From: Saccoglossus kowalevskii
Taxonomy: Eukaryota; Hemichordata; Enteropneusta; Harrimaniidae
Length of the DNA stretch: 63,301 nt
NCBI RefSeq assembly: GCF_000003605.2
Contig: NW_003140811.1
Location: 1,418,777 to 1,482,077 of the forward strand
Direction: 5' to 3'
Shown here: piece by piece, positions 38,501 through 52,457 of the stretch
Layout of the letters: every line of letters starts with the position of its first letter
How positions within the stretch are numbered: position 1 is the stretch's first letter
Notes under the pieces: generated by a model
The model's input: only the letters and a program-made list of their open reading frames with translations
Databases searched by the model: none
Told to the model about the DNA's origin: nothing
Translations under genes and position numbers: made by a program

Positions 38501-41500
38501 ATCATCCTTAAACCGAGAAATGTAAACATCTTTTATAAAGTTGTGAAGCAGTATATGTGGATGTTTATTATCAGTGCTGAGTCCCATTTGTTAACATGCA
38601 GCTCACACACTAGTAGTAGACATTCTCGGTCAATGTTAATGAAAATATACCAAGATTGTAGAAATACACAGACTGTATGTATCTGTGCAAAGAGCCTATA
38701 CATTGGTGAATAGTATACACTCTAATCACATCCTTCCACTCTCGCTTGGCAGAACTAAAAAAAAAAAAAAAACTGTTGTATAGCTGCATATTATAAGCTT
38801 TCCAGATCAAAGGTTGTATTCAATCAACATGTATGCTAAGTTCTGCTATTGAAGAATTAAACTCTGCTGGGAAAAATACTGTCACAAATGTATTAAGGAG
38901 TGGACTTTTTTTTCTTTTCTTTTTGGAGGGGGGAAGGGGTCTTGTGTACATGCAAAATAAAGTTGGTGGTAACACAGTTTTTTGTTCATTTAGTTTTTAT
39001 TATATCAATTCAATAACAGCTGAGCCGTATACATTAAAATACTTTATTTTAGCTGGAATTCATTTTCGCTGAAAAGACTATTTTGGTGTTTTGTATTGAA
39101 TTCATTTTCACTGATTTGTGTCAAATTGAATGTAAAATATAAGAAAAAAAGTATATTCGCTGGATTTTATTTCATTGAATCATTCTTTCAGCGAAAATAG
39201 CGAAAATTTATTTCAAGTGAAACCACCATCGTCACCCTCCAATCCCCATTTTCAATTGAGCACTACTGGAAAACTTAACACTGACACAATCAATACATAT
39301 ATAAGATCCCAGACAATTTAACAAAAAAGACGCGTTCATTGGGAGCAGATGGGTGTCATTGCAAAACAGATTATTTAATATTTTCGAGATCAAAAACAAA
39401 GAAAATATGTTCCAACTCAGAAATGCGAGAAATCCCCCGCTGGTATTTTGATCATTCAGACCGATAATTGTACATAGCTCTTAATATCATAATCCTATAG
39501 GTACATCAGAACCATATGCAAAGAACCATATCTAAACTAGAAACACATTTACAAGCGGCAAATTTCAGAGCCAGAAAAATGCAAAATCTATCAAGCGAAA
39601 AACAAATAAACATTTGCATTAACTGTTGTCACTCTAATTGGCCAACAAGAACAACTTTCCCCTCCCCAAGGGATGGAGTTCCCCCTCCCCTCTCCCTCTG
39701 CATAACTTTAAATGATAACAACTTTTCTACCAGATGGCAGTAATCATCCCAGTGCAAAACATGTTATTAAAACTTTAACGACAGAACATTAAAAGTTTCA
39801 AGTGTACATGTAAATAATCCAAAAGATGAATCCTGATAAGATCAGCGGGAATCCCTATCCTTGACTAGACTTTGGAAAACATGAAGCCAGGAGAAGTTAA
39901 TTATACTCTGTAGTATATATTCTCAGCAGAGAAATTTCGGTCATTTTAAAATGAATCAAATTGGAACCAAATATATAATTACATTTGAAATTAATTTTAA
40001 ATATTTCTACTGAGCAATCAAGCCATTACAATTTTTTTTCTAATGTTTTTATGGAATTTATGACAAATGGTTTATAGGCCAAGCAGAAAAATAAATTATA
40101 ATGAGTGTTTTCAGAACAAAATGTAATGGTTAGACTTAAGGAGCATGTGCTGAATGCTGAATTTTGAGCTTCTGAGTATGTTACTGAGCACAAGTACAGA
40201 GAATTATGGGATATATATTTCCATTGAATATAATGGTAGAAATATTATCTCACTGAAAACTCACTAAAGTAAACATAAATTTGGTTTTAACAAAATTTTT
40301 AGGATTCATAACAATAAAAATTATACATTATGCAAGTTTTTTTAAGGCCAACAGGAACCAATGCAAAAACGATTCAGATTCAGTATCAAAAAAAATATGA
40401 ACTACCAGTAATAACAATGAGAATATGAAAAACATGACATTGTATTCAACTGACTTATTATCTAGTAACCTGAGAAAACTATGATTTTTAAGAGGTGGGT
40501 ACTTAGTTGAGCATAAAAACCCTATTAAACAATTATCAAAATGAACATTTTTGCTCACAATTTACATGTAACCATGTCTGTGATAATATTACGTCTCGTA
40601 GCAGAAAATTAAACATTGTTTTTTTCTTTAAAAAGTTATGTTGTCATTGATTGCAACAAAAGTTTTACAAAGAACAAACAAGTATTCACATTATTTATCA
40701 TCTGAATTTCTTATTATTATTAATTATTAAAGAGCAAGTGAAAATACAGTCAAAGTAATTAATTTACTGAAAGCAGTCATTCACAAACACTCAATGCAAA
40801 GCAATTTCCATCGTAATATTTTGCTGCATGACCTGCAACAACATCCAAAATTAAATTCTCTCATTAACCAATCATTTTTTTTTTAAATTGGCAATTATTA
40901 ATTTTTAAAAGTTAAACAAAGTGTGAAAGAAGTATTTATACATTCTCGGTTGTCATTTGCAAAACAGACACTGTAATTTAATTATTAGGAAAAGTAAAAC
41001 AATGTCATGTGACCAGATTTCATGACTAGACAGTATTGTACAATTGGGGGCATTACGGAAGTGATTGACATTTGTCAAAAATACAAATCTTACAAAAATA
41101 AGTGCTGGGAATTTGATATAGGAGCTAAGGTGATTGAATACTGTATTATCTGGAAATCAGATAGAGAAATTGTAGAAATATTGATTGTAATAATTCACTT
41201 GCGGGGCAACAGAGGAACACCACCACCATCATTTATATCTGAGAAAAGTATCAGCAAAAAAAAAAAAGACAAATTATGGAGTACGAGTATTTTGCATTTT
41301 TTTCAGACATATTGGACACCAAACAGACACAGAAGCTTTCATTATATCATATTTCATTGGACAGGCATGCGTGACTATCAGAGTTCTAACCTTTTGAACG
41401 CTGTAACTTTCCCGCCAAAATGTTGTTGCAACATTATGCACATTTCCATGTATTATTCTAGAATTTCTTTGATAATTTTTAACAAAATAAAAAATAATTC

Positions 41501-44500
41501 TTCTTTCCCTGAAGTCTTCAACACTTTTTGGCAAAAAAATGGAAATTTTTTTGAAAAGTGTTATGATACAAAATGAAATGGTGATCAATAATGATATGCA
41601 TTAATTTTGAGTTCAGTTGGCAAAATATTTCTTAAAATTAAAGTACCTTCAATTTCTGTATCAATTTTTAAAAGCACGGATTTGGTCAGATCACTGCCAA
41701 TCGAGACAGATAACTGACACAGGTGCTAGCTATCTCTCCATACATACAGAACGTCTCAATTACTCCAAACCACATTTTCCACTGGCAATGGGATGAGATT
41801 TCATAAACAGTAGCACGTGCGAGTGTTTTGGTAAAAGCCTGACCAGAATACCAGTGCAAGGTTTTTTCACACAGGGCTAATGTTTCAATGTCTTCCCCAC
41901 TGGCATGCTTATACCGGTTAGTTTGTTGTGAAAACTTCATTACACAGGATTTGGTGTTTTCTTCCCTGCGTGCTCAGATCCGTTTTGCCGTGTAATTGGA
42001 ATGTAAGCTTAGTCACAGTCCTGGTTCGTAAGTCGGTTACAGGGAAGAGTTTTGGTACAAATTGATTATCCACTCATGTGTACTACAACTCAAGACTATG
42101 TGGCTGGCAAAGTAAGACAGACATACAAAACATCAAGTTAATTTATGTGAAAATGTAGTACATAAATATTTACATAAATAAACTGAAACATAATTAATAG
42201 CAAGCTTACTAAATGAACATTGAATTGGTATAAAAAACATGTTTTGGCCTTCCCAGCCACTAATTTGAGATAGGGGTAGAAGGGAAGAACTGCTACTTGT
42301 ATTATTAATAAATTGATCATTTGATCGCAAAAATTAATTGTCATCTTTTTTTATTCTGAAATAGGAAATTATTTTTTTCCCAAATTAACTAAGGAATTAC
42401 AGGGGGGGGAAAATAGAAATTTTTTTTGTGGTGGGAAAAAATATGGTAGGCATTCAAAGCAAAGGATGGCTTATAGAAGAAGCTAAAGGGTCTAGCAAAT
42501 TCTGATGACTCGATTAATTTTAAGTTTTCAGGTCAGAAAAATACCACTTTATGAACTATCAAGCAATATCGATTCAGTCTAATTTGCACGTTAGCGACTC
42601 GTTCAAAGTAAAAAGTATGCTTAAGTTACAAGGTGGCACGTTCCTCAATTACTATCATTTAATCAGATGTCTGAAATATGAAATTAAACTTGACGTCAAA
42701 TTTTCTTTTGTCACGAACCAGTAATTGAATATTTAATTAAAAACATTTATGAATTTATACATTCACTTTCACACACGTGTACGGTCTCTTTAAACAGTGA
42801 GGTTACTATTACCATTATCCTGCAGTTCTCGTGTACTCCACGATATTCACATATATGGATGAATGAAATTTAAATATCAGAATCACAGTAAAAAAAAATT
42901 GTTAATATATGAAGAGTACAACTCCTTAATCCGTTTCATATGGGACTTATACGTGTGCACAACTTGTGTAAAATACATTGTTTTTGTTACATGAAATTAG
43001 AACATGCACGTCTTGACGACCACCTCCATTTCAAGGCACATAACATTTTTAAGTTCTGCAGAAATTAAGAATTAATTTTTATATCCCCATTAAATTTTTG
43101 AAAGTTCTCTTTGTGTTCGTCAAATTAAAGTGGAGGGGTTGTCCCGAGCGTGTCCTTGAAACTTGAGTTCCAAGTGGCGTATACAACAGATTGTTTATTT
43201 ACATCAAAAGACGTGTTCCGTGTAGTAGTAATATGGCCAAAAATAAAAACAGCCTTTATTCGGCCATCTTTGATCTGATTATGAAACACACTGATGTGTA
43301 TGATGTATGTGCCAAATACGAATAAAAATGGCACATAAATTGTGGAAATATAGTAGTACGACCAAAAAGTCAGATGGCTGTCAATCGGCCATCCTTGACC
43401 AGATTTTGAAACAAATTGTCATGAACATGCATCCTAACATGTATAAAGTACATGTATGTGCCAAATTTGAATGAAAACTGACAGAGCACGTCCAAGATAC
43501 CCCCCCAAAAAAAAAAAAAAGATGCCTGCCCGTCGACCATCTTTGATCCAATTGCAAAATAAATCGTCATGGACATGTATATTCTATGTACCAAGTTTGA
43601 ATGAAAACTGACAAAACATGACCAAAATACAACATTTTCAAAAAACAAGATAGCTGCCAGTCGGCCATTTTGAATCGAATCGCTGAACCACTGCATGTGC
43701 ATATGTCCCACATAAAGTACTTGGCACATGCAAAGAATGAACGGAATCGGTCCAAGGGATTCTGAGATACGACTCCGAACGGACGCATGGACGCACATAC
43801 GCACGGACAGAGACCGAATTATAAGTCCCCGTTTTCAGACTTTGTCCGAACATGGACTAAAAAGACAAGTCAAGAACACAGACTGCACTACAAGAAAATA
43901 TATAAATCATAATTTGTTCTTGTTTGTCATGAATTTTAAATAAAACAAGACTTTTTATAATAGACAGGGTTGAACTTCTGTTTCACTAGTACACGTAAAC
44001 TTTTTGAATGCTCGACCTTTTCCCGCCAAAATTTTGGTCCAAGATTTTGCACAATTTCATGTATTTTTCTATAAATTTGGAAAATAGAAACTTTCAAAAA
44101 TTATAAAATAAAATAAAAATAAAAATAAAAATTCCATTACGTGTAAAGTGATGATAGTTGACCATAATTCAAAGAGCAAAGCAAAATGTATTATTATATT
44201 TAAAAATCATAACAGAATGAGAAAAATAATACACCAATCAACACTACCGAGCTACATCTTGTGAATGGTTAATGCTTGAATACACATCTCAAGGGGTCTC
44301 TAATTATTTCAAAACCGATCTGGAGATAATGTTCATTTCCATCTGGAATCGTTGCTCTCACCAAACCTCATTCCAGCATGAACACCCGCATGAGATCAGG
44401 GATTCAGTCCACATGCAACAATTCACATTCTCGGCACAGACATAGAGCCGTAAAAATAAACAATTATACTTAATTGGGAGATACAGAGTCAAGTTTTCAG

Positions 44501-47500
44501 ATGCAAAAATCAATGTCTACTAGTCTCTCAATTTACCGAGCTGTCCATCATCACCGCAGGATCACCAGCCAGCAAATACCAGAGAGGAGGAAGGACACGG
44601 CCAACTGTGCTGAATAGTTGCTTGAACAATGTAGATACACTGAAAGTCAGGAAGGTATACACAAACAACACAGTTTTTAACAGTATAGCCACTGTGAAGT
44701 TTTCAATCAGACTGTTATTGTTGGCCATGAACATCAGTTATAAACAGCTAATACCAACAAACAATGAATAAAAAGTATTCCAGGGCCAACCACAACATGT
44801 ATACAAAAAACCAGCCACTAGATGGTATTAACAGACACTTGTACTATTAGCCTAGAACTAGAGCGGCAAATAATGGTACCATTTGCATATACTCCCAAGT
44901 AAAACAAGCAAATAAACTACCTAGGGCCTTTGCAAGGCTATAACCCACCAACCAATAATACCAAACATTGATGATGATAAACAGGAAATATAACACCCAA
45001 AACCCATTACCTACTATAACAACCAACACCAGATTATCAACGATTACTTCAGTATAACGTGGTGAACACCAACCATCAAGAATAATAGTTTGCTTTATTT
45101 TTTCAAAAATGCAAATCAAGACCTATTAAGACAATGTCAAAAACAATAATATGAGGTTATTACGAGGATACCTTAAAGTATGCACTAAGACCGTACAGCG
45201 GCAGTATCGACCGACGCACAGCAGAAGTCGATGCAACAGCGTACTGTCTGAGTGCATGCTTTGAGGTATCTTCGTAATAACCTTATTATTATACATCTTT
45301 TCCTTTCAAGGATACATCATGGGAATGCCGAAATCCAAAAAAGTTTAGAACGGAATCAGCGAATTTCTTGTGTGGAGTCCGGTCAAACCCTGGTGGCAGC
45401 CATGTTTGTTTTTATTATTAGAAGACGCTTATGCGCGTAATCATTCAATATTTGGAATTCACATTTCCTTATATATGGTAAGATGAAAATACCTCGCAAA
45501 ATTATGGCACGCTATAACTTATGGTGTTACGATGACAGATGTATAATATTAAATAATATAATTGTAATAATATCATGTGTGTTGTTCCAATCAAGTTTGA
45601 ATTAAATTGACATGCCTAAAAATCTGTTGATGACATTTTTCTAACTTTTTCATCTAAGTTTTATTTAGATGAAACAGGCTCAGGCATATTCAAGAACCAT
45701 TGATGAATGCATAGGTGGATGAACAGACAGCCAGCCACAATACAAAACACAAGTCCCTGTAAGGGAAAAGGAATAAAAATGCATGGAAATATGCAAAATA
45801 TAACTCCACTATTTTGGTGGGGAAAAATATTGCGTTCAATGGGCTCAATATGAAGTTGATAATTTGTGTTCAACCAGTTGTATCTGTATAGTAATTTAAC
45901 TGCTTCAAATATAAAAAAATCAGCATAAACAGATCTGCATTGTGACTGTTGATCATATGAAGCAGAACCCTGGGTGAATTTATTTGATCATTTTTGAGAA
46001 GCAGATAGTTTGATGAATTTAAAAAAAAAAAATTGTCAATATATCCAAAGACAGCAAAAACATTTAATTAATCTGACATTCAATTTGTTTTAATTTGAGT
46101 AAATATGGTTGCTCACCAATCTGAAACCAAAACAAAGAACATACAAAGTGATTCAAAATTGTTATCAAAACACCCAAAAAAACAAATGATTTTTATTAGT
46201 GGACTATGAGGGCAGCATCACTGCTTCATACAAAGTATTCAGATACCCCCCCCCCCCCCCCCAATTGAAAGACTTTTACATTAATGTATTACAATTAATT
46301 AGTCGAAAAATGTTGGCATTACTATGGTTACCATCTAGATATGGAAGCAATTTCTAGAAAATTAAGGAATGGACCAATCAAAGAAAAGGGGGGTCAGAAT
46401 TACAAAACAAAACTTAGCATAAGACTGCACCAAACTTCGGGGAGTGTTTTAAAAAAAAATTGATGAATCAAATCTACCCCCCCCACCACCACCAAAAACA
46501 ATGGAGACCACCTAGAATGTGTCACTCTTGGAAAATTTTAAAAATGCCTTCAAATATGTCTGTTTCAGCCTTATCTTTTCCTGTCAGCAGCCAACAAATT
46601 ATCTCATCAGACAAGAATGCGCAGTCACCAAATAATCTAAAAGAACTACAAGGACAAACTGCCTTTGCCTTAATCAGAGATCACCCAACTTCCTGTCTCA
46701 CAAGACACACAGACAACAAAAGCCAATAACAGTCTTGTAACCTTTTCATATCAAGCCCTGATAAACTCCCCTAGATTGAGATTATAGTGAAAACAATGTT
46801 TATTTTATTTTTGTACAAGGATACACACAGGAGTATATTTACAAAATATGCAACTTGTAACTTAATAATTTCTTGGTGATATTTACCACCTGTTTGCAAA
46901 ATAACCTTCTTTTTTATCTTTATTGACATTTCGAATCAGTCAAATTCAGTACAGGCAGCTATCTTGATCCGAAACTATGACAATAATTCTACACAGAGTT
47001 TAAAATTGAATGCATCTACAGCAGTCGTCATGACAAACAACATACCATGAGGTTTTGGCCTTATGGCCCTCGTGTTAGAAATACTGCACTCTTGAGACAT
47101 TCCAGTATCTTTACTGGGGTCTTGAGACTATTACGTGAAATATTTGATAGTGTAAATATATGCACTAATGGCGGGGAGTATAGGATTCACCCAGATTCAG
47201 TAAATAATAGAACGAAGGTGAATCGTCATCAATCCACGTGCATTGCTAGCACGTGCAATGTAAACCAAGAATATGCTAGCACGTGCAATGTAAACCAAGA
47301 ATAGAAGTTAGAAGCAGAAAGATCACCAACACTCAGACTTAACTTAACCAAAGTATTCTGCAAAATCAGTCTATTTTCATTCAACGATCATTCTTCCTAA
47401 ATTTCACAGCAGTACAAGAACAAATTACACTGTACAAACATTGATTTGACAATGTTGGAGTTCTCAAAAAAGCATACAAATTAAATTTAAAAAAAAAAAC

Positions 47501-50500
47501 TTGCCTGTAAATCCTGTAATATGAATTAAACCAAAAAAACAATCTTAAATGTTTACAACAAAAAAAAAAGCAAATTATTGCATACTAATTAAGCAGGCCT
47601 TGATTACTAAAATTAATGGAGGATCTCCAACTATTTCATCATAAGTTGTCTCACTCAGCCTGCTAAATTGGTTTTAATTTTCAACATAGGAAAAAATGTC
47701 TGGCATTTTCAGTGGGGCAAATTGTTGAACTATTATAATTAATATTATCAATAACTTTTGCCAACTATTAAAAGATGCAATCCAGATGAATAGATTGAAT
47801 AATTTCTAAAACAGGATTGAATTTTCTTCCAGCTTACTTTATGCATTCATATTTTTATACCTACTCTTGTCTCTCCTAGTTGTTTATGTAATGAAAAGTA
47901 CATTAAATATATATGCATCACATTTTGCCAAAAAAAACTATATTCCCTTACATACAATTAAGTTTGCTGAATTTTGAATTAAACAAGTTGAATTAAACAT
48001 GACATCTTGCAATAAAAAACCAAACTAGTCAGCCATTTTGAATTGGAACATGACACGGTGTGCAGTGTATGCGTAAAGTTTGGTTTGATTCGGCTTTAGT
48101 TTATAACAGACTCCATTCGGCAATCTTGAATTGCATAAACATGTATGTGTGATATAATGTATCTGTGAAGTTTGAACGTGATTGGTCAAAAATGTCAGAG
48201 ATGTCGCTGGAACAAACAAAATGGCCACCAGTTAACCACAGAAATAGAAGAAAGTTTTAACACTAAAATGGATGCCATACCATACAGACATTTTGATTCG
48301 AATCATGAAACAATTACATATGCAAATGTATCCCAAGATGTATGATGATATGTGTGTGAAGTTTGTACCTAATTATTCCAAGTGTATCCGAGATACAGGT
48401 ACTGTATTTTGTGTATTAGAAGTGCATCTTGATTTTAATTTTTGACACACTCAAGACAAAAAGTGAAGCGGTGATTACATATGATAGTGACCAGTATGAT
48501 CACTTAAACACACATTTACCATGGCAAGAACCAGATTCAGTTCAACTATTCACAAAAATAACTTGTTCTGCTGCTTTTCATATTGTCATCAATTGTCTTC
48601 TGATACAGTTGTAGCGATGTTATCATAACAATAGTTGGTACCGTGTAATAAATCAACCCGAATTCACAAAACTAAATAAATACAGCTAGTTTCAAATTCC
48701 TACAAAAGACCCAGGTTTTCACTGAGAAAAAGAAAGAATTGCTTAATAAAGGGCAATCTCTTACTTGCAAACAAGAGTGCAAGTGCGATTGTTTTCAAAT
48801 TTCAAAATGGTTACAGGTACCCAACACGAACAGATTCATTTCATTGTTGTACATTGTATATTTTGGAGTACGGAGCTTGTTTATTCAAAGCATGCAAGGT
48901 ACAGACTGACATAAACCACTCAATTGTAATTATTGGACTCTATTCTATCTCCCATTTAGTACAAACTGTAATATTTGTAGTTTTTCCAATGCCTTTTTAT
49001 TTACATTGACTACAGCACTGGGATAGACGCATTTACTTTAGCACAGTACATATTTTATAAAACACATCTTTTTACCTAGCACGTTATTTTAGCTAATTTA
49101 TCAAATCCGTAATTTTGCTAATTCAAGGTGTAGCTAATCTAAAAGAGAGTACCGGTATATTGTCACATTGAGATTGATGGCACTTTAGTAAAATTAAGAT
49201 TTTGTTAAAACTTACATGGAGTCAAATTCACCAAATTGGCATGTAGCTATTTAACAGTTTTTTACAGTTATAAAGCTGCACTAGAAATCCTATATTCTAA
49301 TTAGGCAACCCACCAATGATTCTCAATCATTTTTTTTTTTTTTGACGTGCAAAATTGAGAGCGCCAATTATTATTTGGAAGGAGGGGGTTCCAACTGGTT
49401 TAAGGAGAGACAAAAATTACAATATCAAAAATTCCAACCCCCAAAATAACAAACTACCAGAACAATGAGTGGGTATACCATTATGTATCTCAAATTCATT
49501 TCCAGTACAGGCATTTTAATCAATCCCCGGAACTCATCAATATGTGAAATATAATTTTGAATTGTATTTAATTGTCTGCCTTGATACAACATGATGTCAC
49601 TAAAACAGTTTTGATTATCACTTTGATGTGAATAAACCGATGATTGACAGTCATTTTGCAGCGTGCCTTTTCGTCAACTTTTAGACTTACAATTAAAACT
49701 TGTTAAACGAGCAAACTAACATCGAAATAGTAATTTACAAATATTCATAACTGCATACAACAGAAAAATACAACACTACATGCATATAAATATTAAAAAA
49801 AAAAAAAAGCCTTAACCATCAAGTGGAATTTGCACACTGAAATCTGCTCACAAAACCCGCTGAACCAAAATGCAAACTCTAAACAAGTAATTTACATAAG
49901 CACATGCATGAGCAAGTATACACGATATAAACCCCACTTTCTCGCAAGCACCATGCTTGAGGGGATATATAATAATAATATAAACCACTGGAATGTATCC
50001 TGGATTTATTAGTACATGTAATACAAATATCAAAATAGCTATGTTTTCATTGCTGTATCATCATACAAGGGCCACACCACTTATCCTTTTCACCACCAGA
50101 CTTCCTAGCCCAAATTTTGTTGAGTCAATTTTCAGTTTTTACTCAAAAATTTTGGTTATTTTTGTCCCAATCTTCTGCAAACTATAAATAAATGGGGCTA
50201 TTTTGCGAATTTGGGATGAAAAGAGGGAACAGGTAGTGAAAAGGCTAAACAATAGTTATCCATTAATAATGAAACTACCGTATCACATGTTGAATTTCTT
50301 AAAGATTTTTTTTATTTTTTAAAGTATTAAGTACTCTTAAGTGCGTTGTTTGTTGTGATAATAACAGAGTAGTTTCCAATATTATTTGAAGAGAATATAA
50401 TCTATTATTGTTTATATAAGTAAGTAAAACAAATTAATTGAGTCTGGGCATACCAGTGTAGACTACCAATTTGTGATTGACTGGACACATGCTACAATTT

Positions 50501-52425
50501 GTGTTTGTTTGTTTGTTCCTTCATGTGGATACACAATAGATAGTACAGTTTGATGTGAAATCATTATTGCAGAAATTGCATGTATTTACAATGAATGGTT
50601 GGAATGTAAGTATTATTATACATATGTAAAACATGGTATTTAAAACCGTAATGGCATGTTGTGTTGCAAAAAAAGATATATTAAATTCTATCATTAGTTG
50701 CCGTATGTAGGTTAATTTATCAGATCCATTGAGAAATTTGGAATATTTTGTGGAGATTACTAGGTACCAGTAATTTTTTTGTAACCCAGATTAATATCGT
50801 TGCCAGGGTTTTGACTCAAATTCATTGAATTCTGCACTTAGCATGACATGTTCTGCAAACAAACATATGGAAAAATACAACAGATTTTATTTGCTTCACC
50901 AAACTGAAAAAATATTCCCAAAATAAAGATTTACATGATTGGTCTAGAAAGAAATCTCTGATAGAGCACCACCCAATTACAATGTATAAAGTAATCTCGC
51001 TTACAAGAGGTTACCAAATATTATTACTGACAAATCACTGTCAAACCAGTGATCAGATGATGTACATACTTATACTTTTTTTTAATGGTCTGAATAAAAT
51101 ATTTTGTAAATGATGTAATCCAAAACTCCTACATGTACAGTAAATTTATTATGTACTCAAGATAAAACTCATCGAAGCTAATAAATTGGAAAATGATTCA
51201 ATTTTCAAGACACATTATTAAAAATAAATCACTAATATGTATCAAGCCAGAAAACATTAACACATTGAAAGTTAGGTGTTACAGCTCGCTTTGAAAGATA
51301 TACATTTAAACACCTGGTGTTACTGTTACATACCATTCATACTATTTCAGCAGATGATGTTTTGTTTTTTTTCTGAGTGGATAATTAATTTTTTCAGTGA
51401 TAAAATTGTAGTTAAATATTAAACATAAACAGAGGTTAGTAATTTAAAATTGCAGAATAATTCAAAGATGTCATTTTCTTTTTCTTTTATCAATAATAAA
51501 GAGAAACTTTAATTTAATTGGTAGCTTGTAAAATTTCCCGTTATTTTGTTGAACTGCTGGAGGAAACACAAAAATCAGAAGGTACAACTAATCTGCAATG
51601 TATATGCAACTAATACAAGCAGCCTCTCGGCTGAGATAGCTCCGCTGTTAGCGATGCACATTTCAATTAAAGAACAGAAGATATCATTAGAAAATGAACA
51701 ATGTGCATAGTATCAATGCAATGGGACTTGCTGTTTTCAACAAGAATTCAAAAATATCATTTTGCACCATAAATGATTGTGATTTTTAACAAGAAGTTGA
51801 AAATATCACTTTTTACAAAAAATGACAAAATATTCACCAAAATTAGAGAATTGAAGATATCATTACAAAATGAACAAATCTGAGAGAGGTCTACCCAAGG
51901 TACATATACACCAAGTATCAAAGCATTCAGGCTTGTAGTTTTCAAGAAGAAGTCGAAAAAGTAAAACATTGACACGGACGACGACGGACAATGACTCGTA
52001 TGATAAGCTCCGCTCGACAAAGTCGACAGCGAAGCTAATAAAAAAAATTGCAAGATGTTCGTGAAATCCTTTTTTGCACCTCACAAATATCCAGTGAAAA
52101 ATCTTGCATAATTTTGTTCCTCAAAATGTTTATGAAACTTGATACCATACAGTAGTTTTAAAAAAAAAATCAAAAACACCTTTTTAAGTGTCTCATTATA
52201 TTTCCCCCATTTTACATGTAGATGAGAATTTACTAGTATTCAACCAACTGAAAATAAAGTACCGTATTTGTTGCACTGATGCAGAAAACAATAATTACAT
52301 CATCAGATATAATACACAAATGATATAATTCTAATTTCCTGAGTTTCCGCTCAGGATATGAGCCAGCATGACTAATACCACAATATTTTTTCTTGATCAA
52401 TTACGGAAATGTTTAGCAAAAAGAT

Positions 52426-52457
<32 letters not shown>

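Noticed and set aside
41022-41576. 184-codon plus-strand ORF
   Set aside because: Its second half runs through a CCCGCCAAAAT-family MITE, contains poly-lysine from an A run, and shows no recognisable domain.
43370-43804. 144-codon minus-strand ORF
   Set aside because: Lies entirely inside the ~140-bp monomer repeat and includes an A-run-derived Phe stretch.
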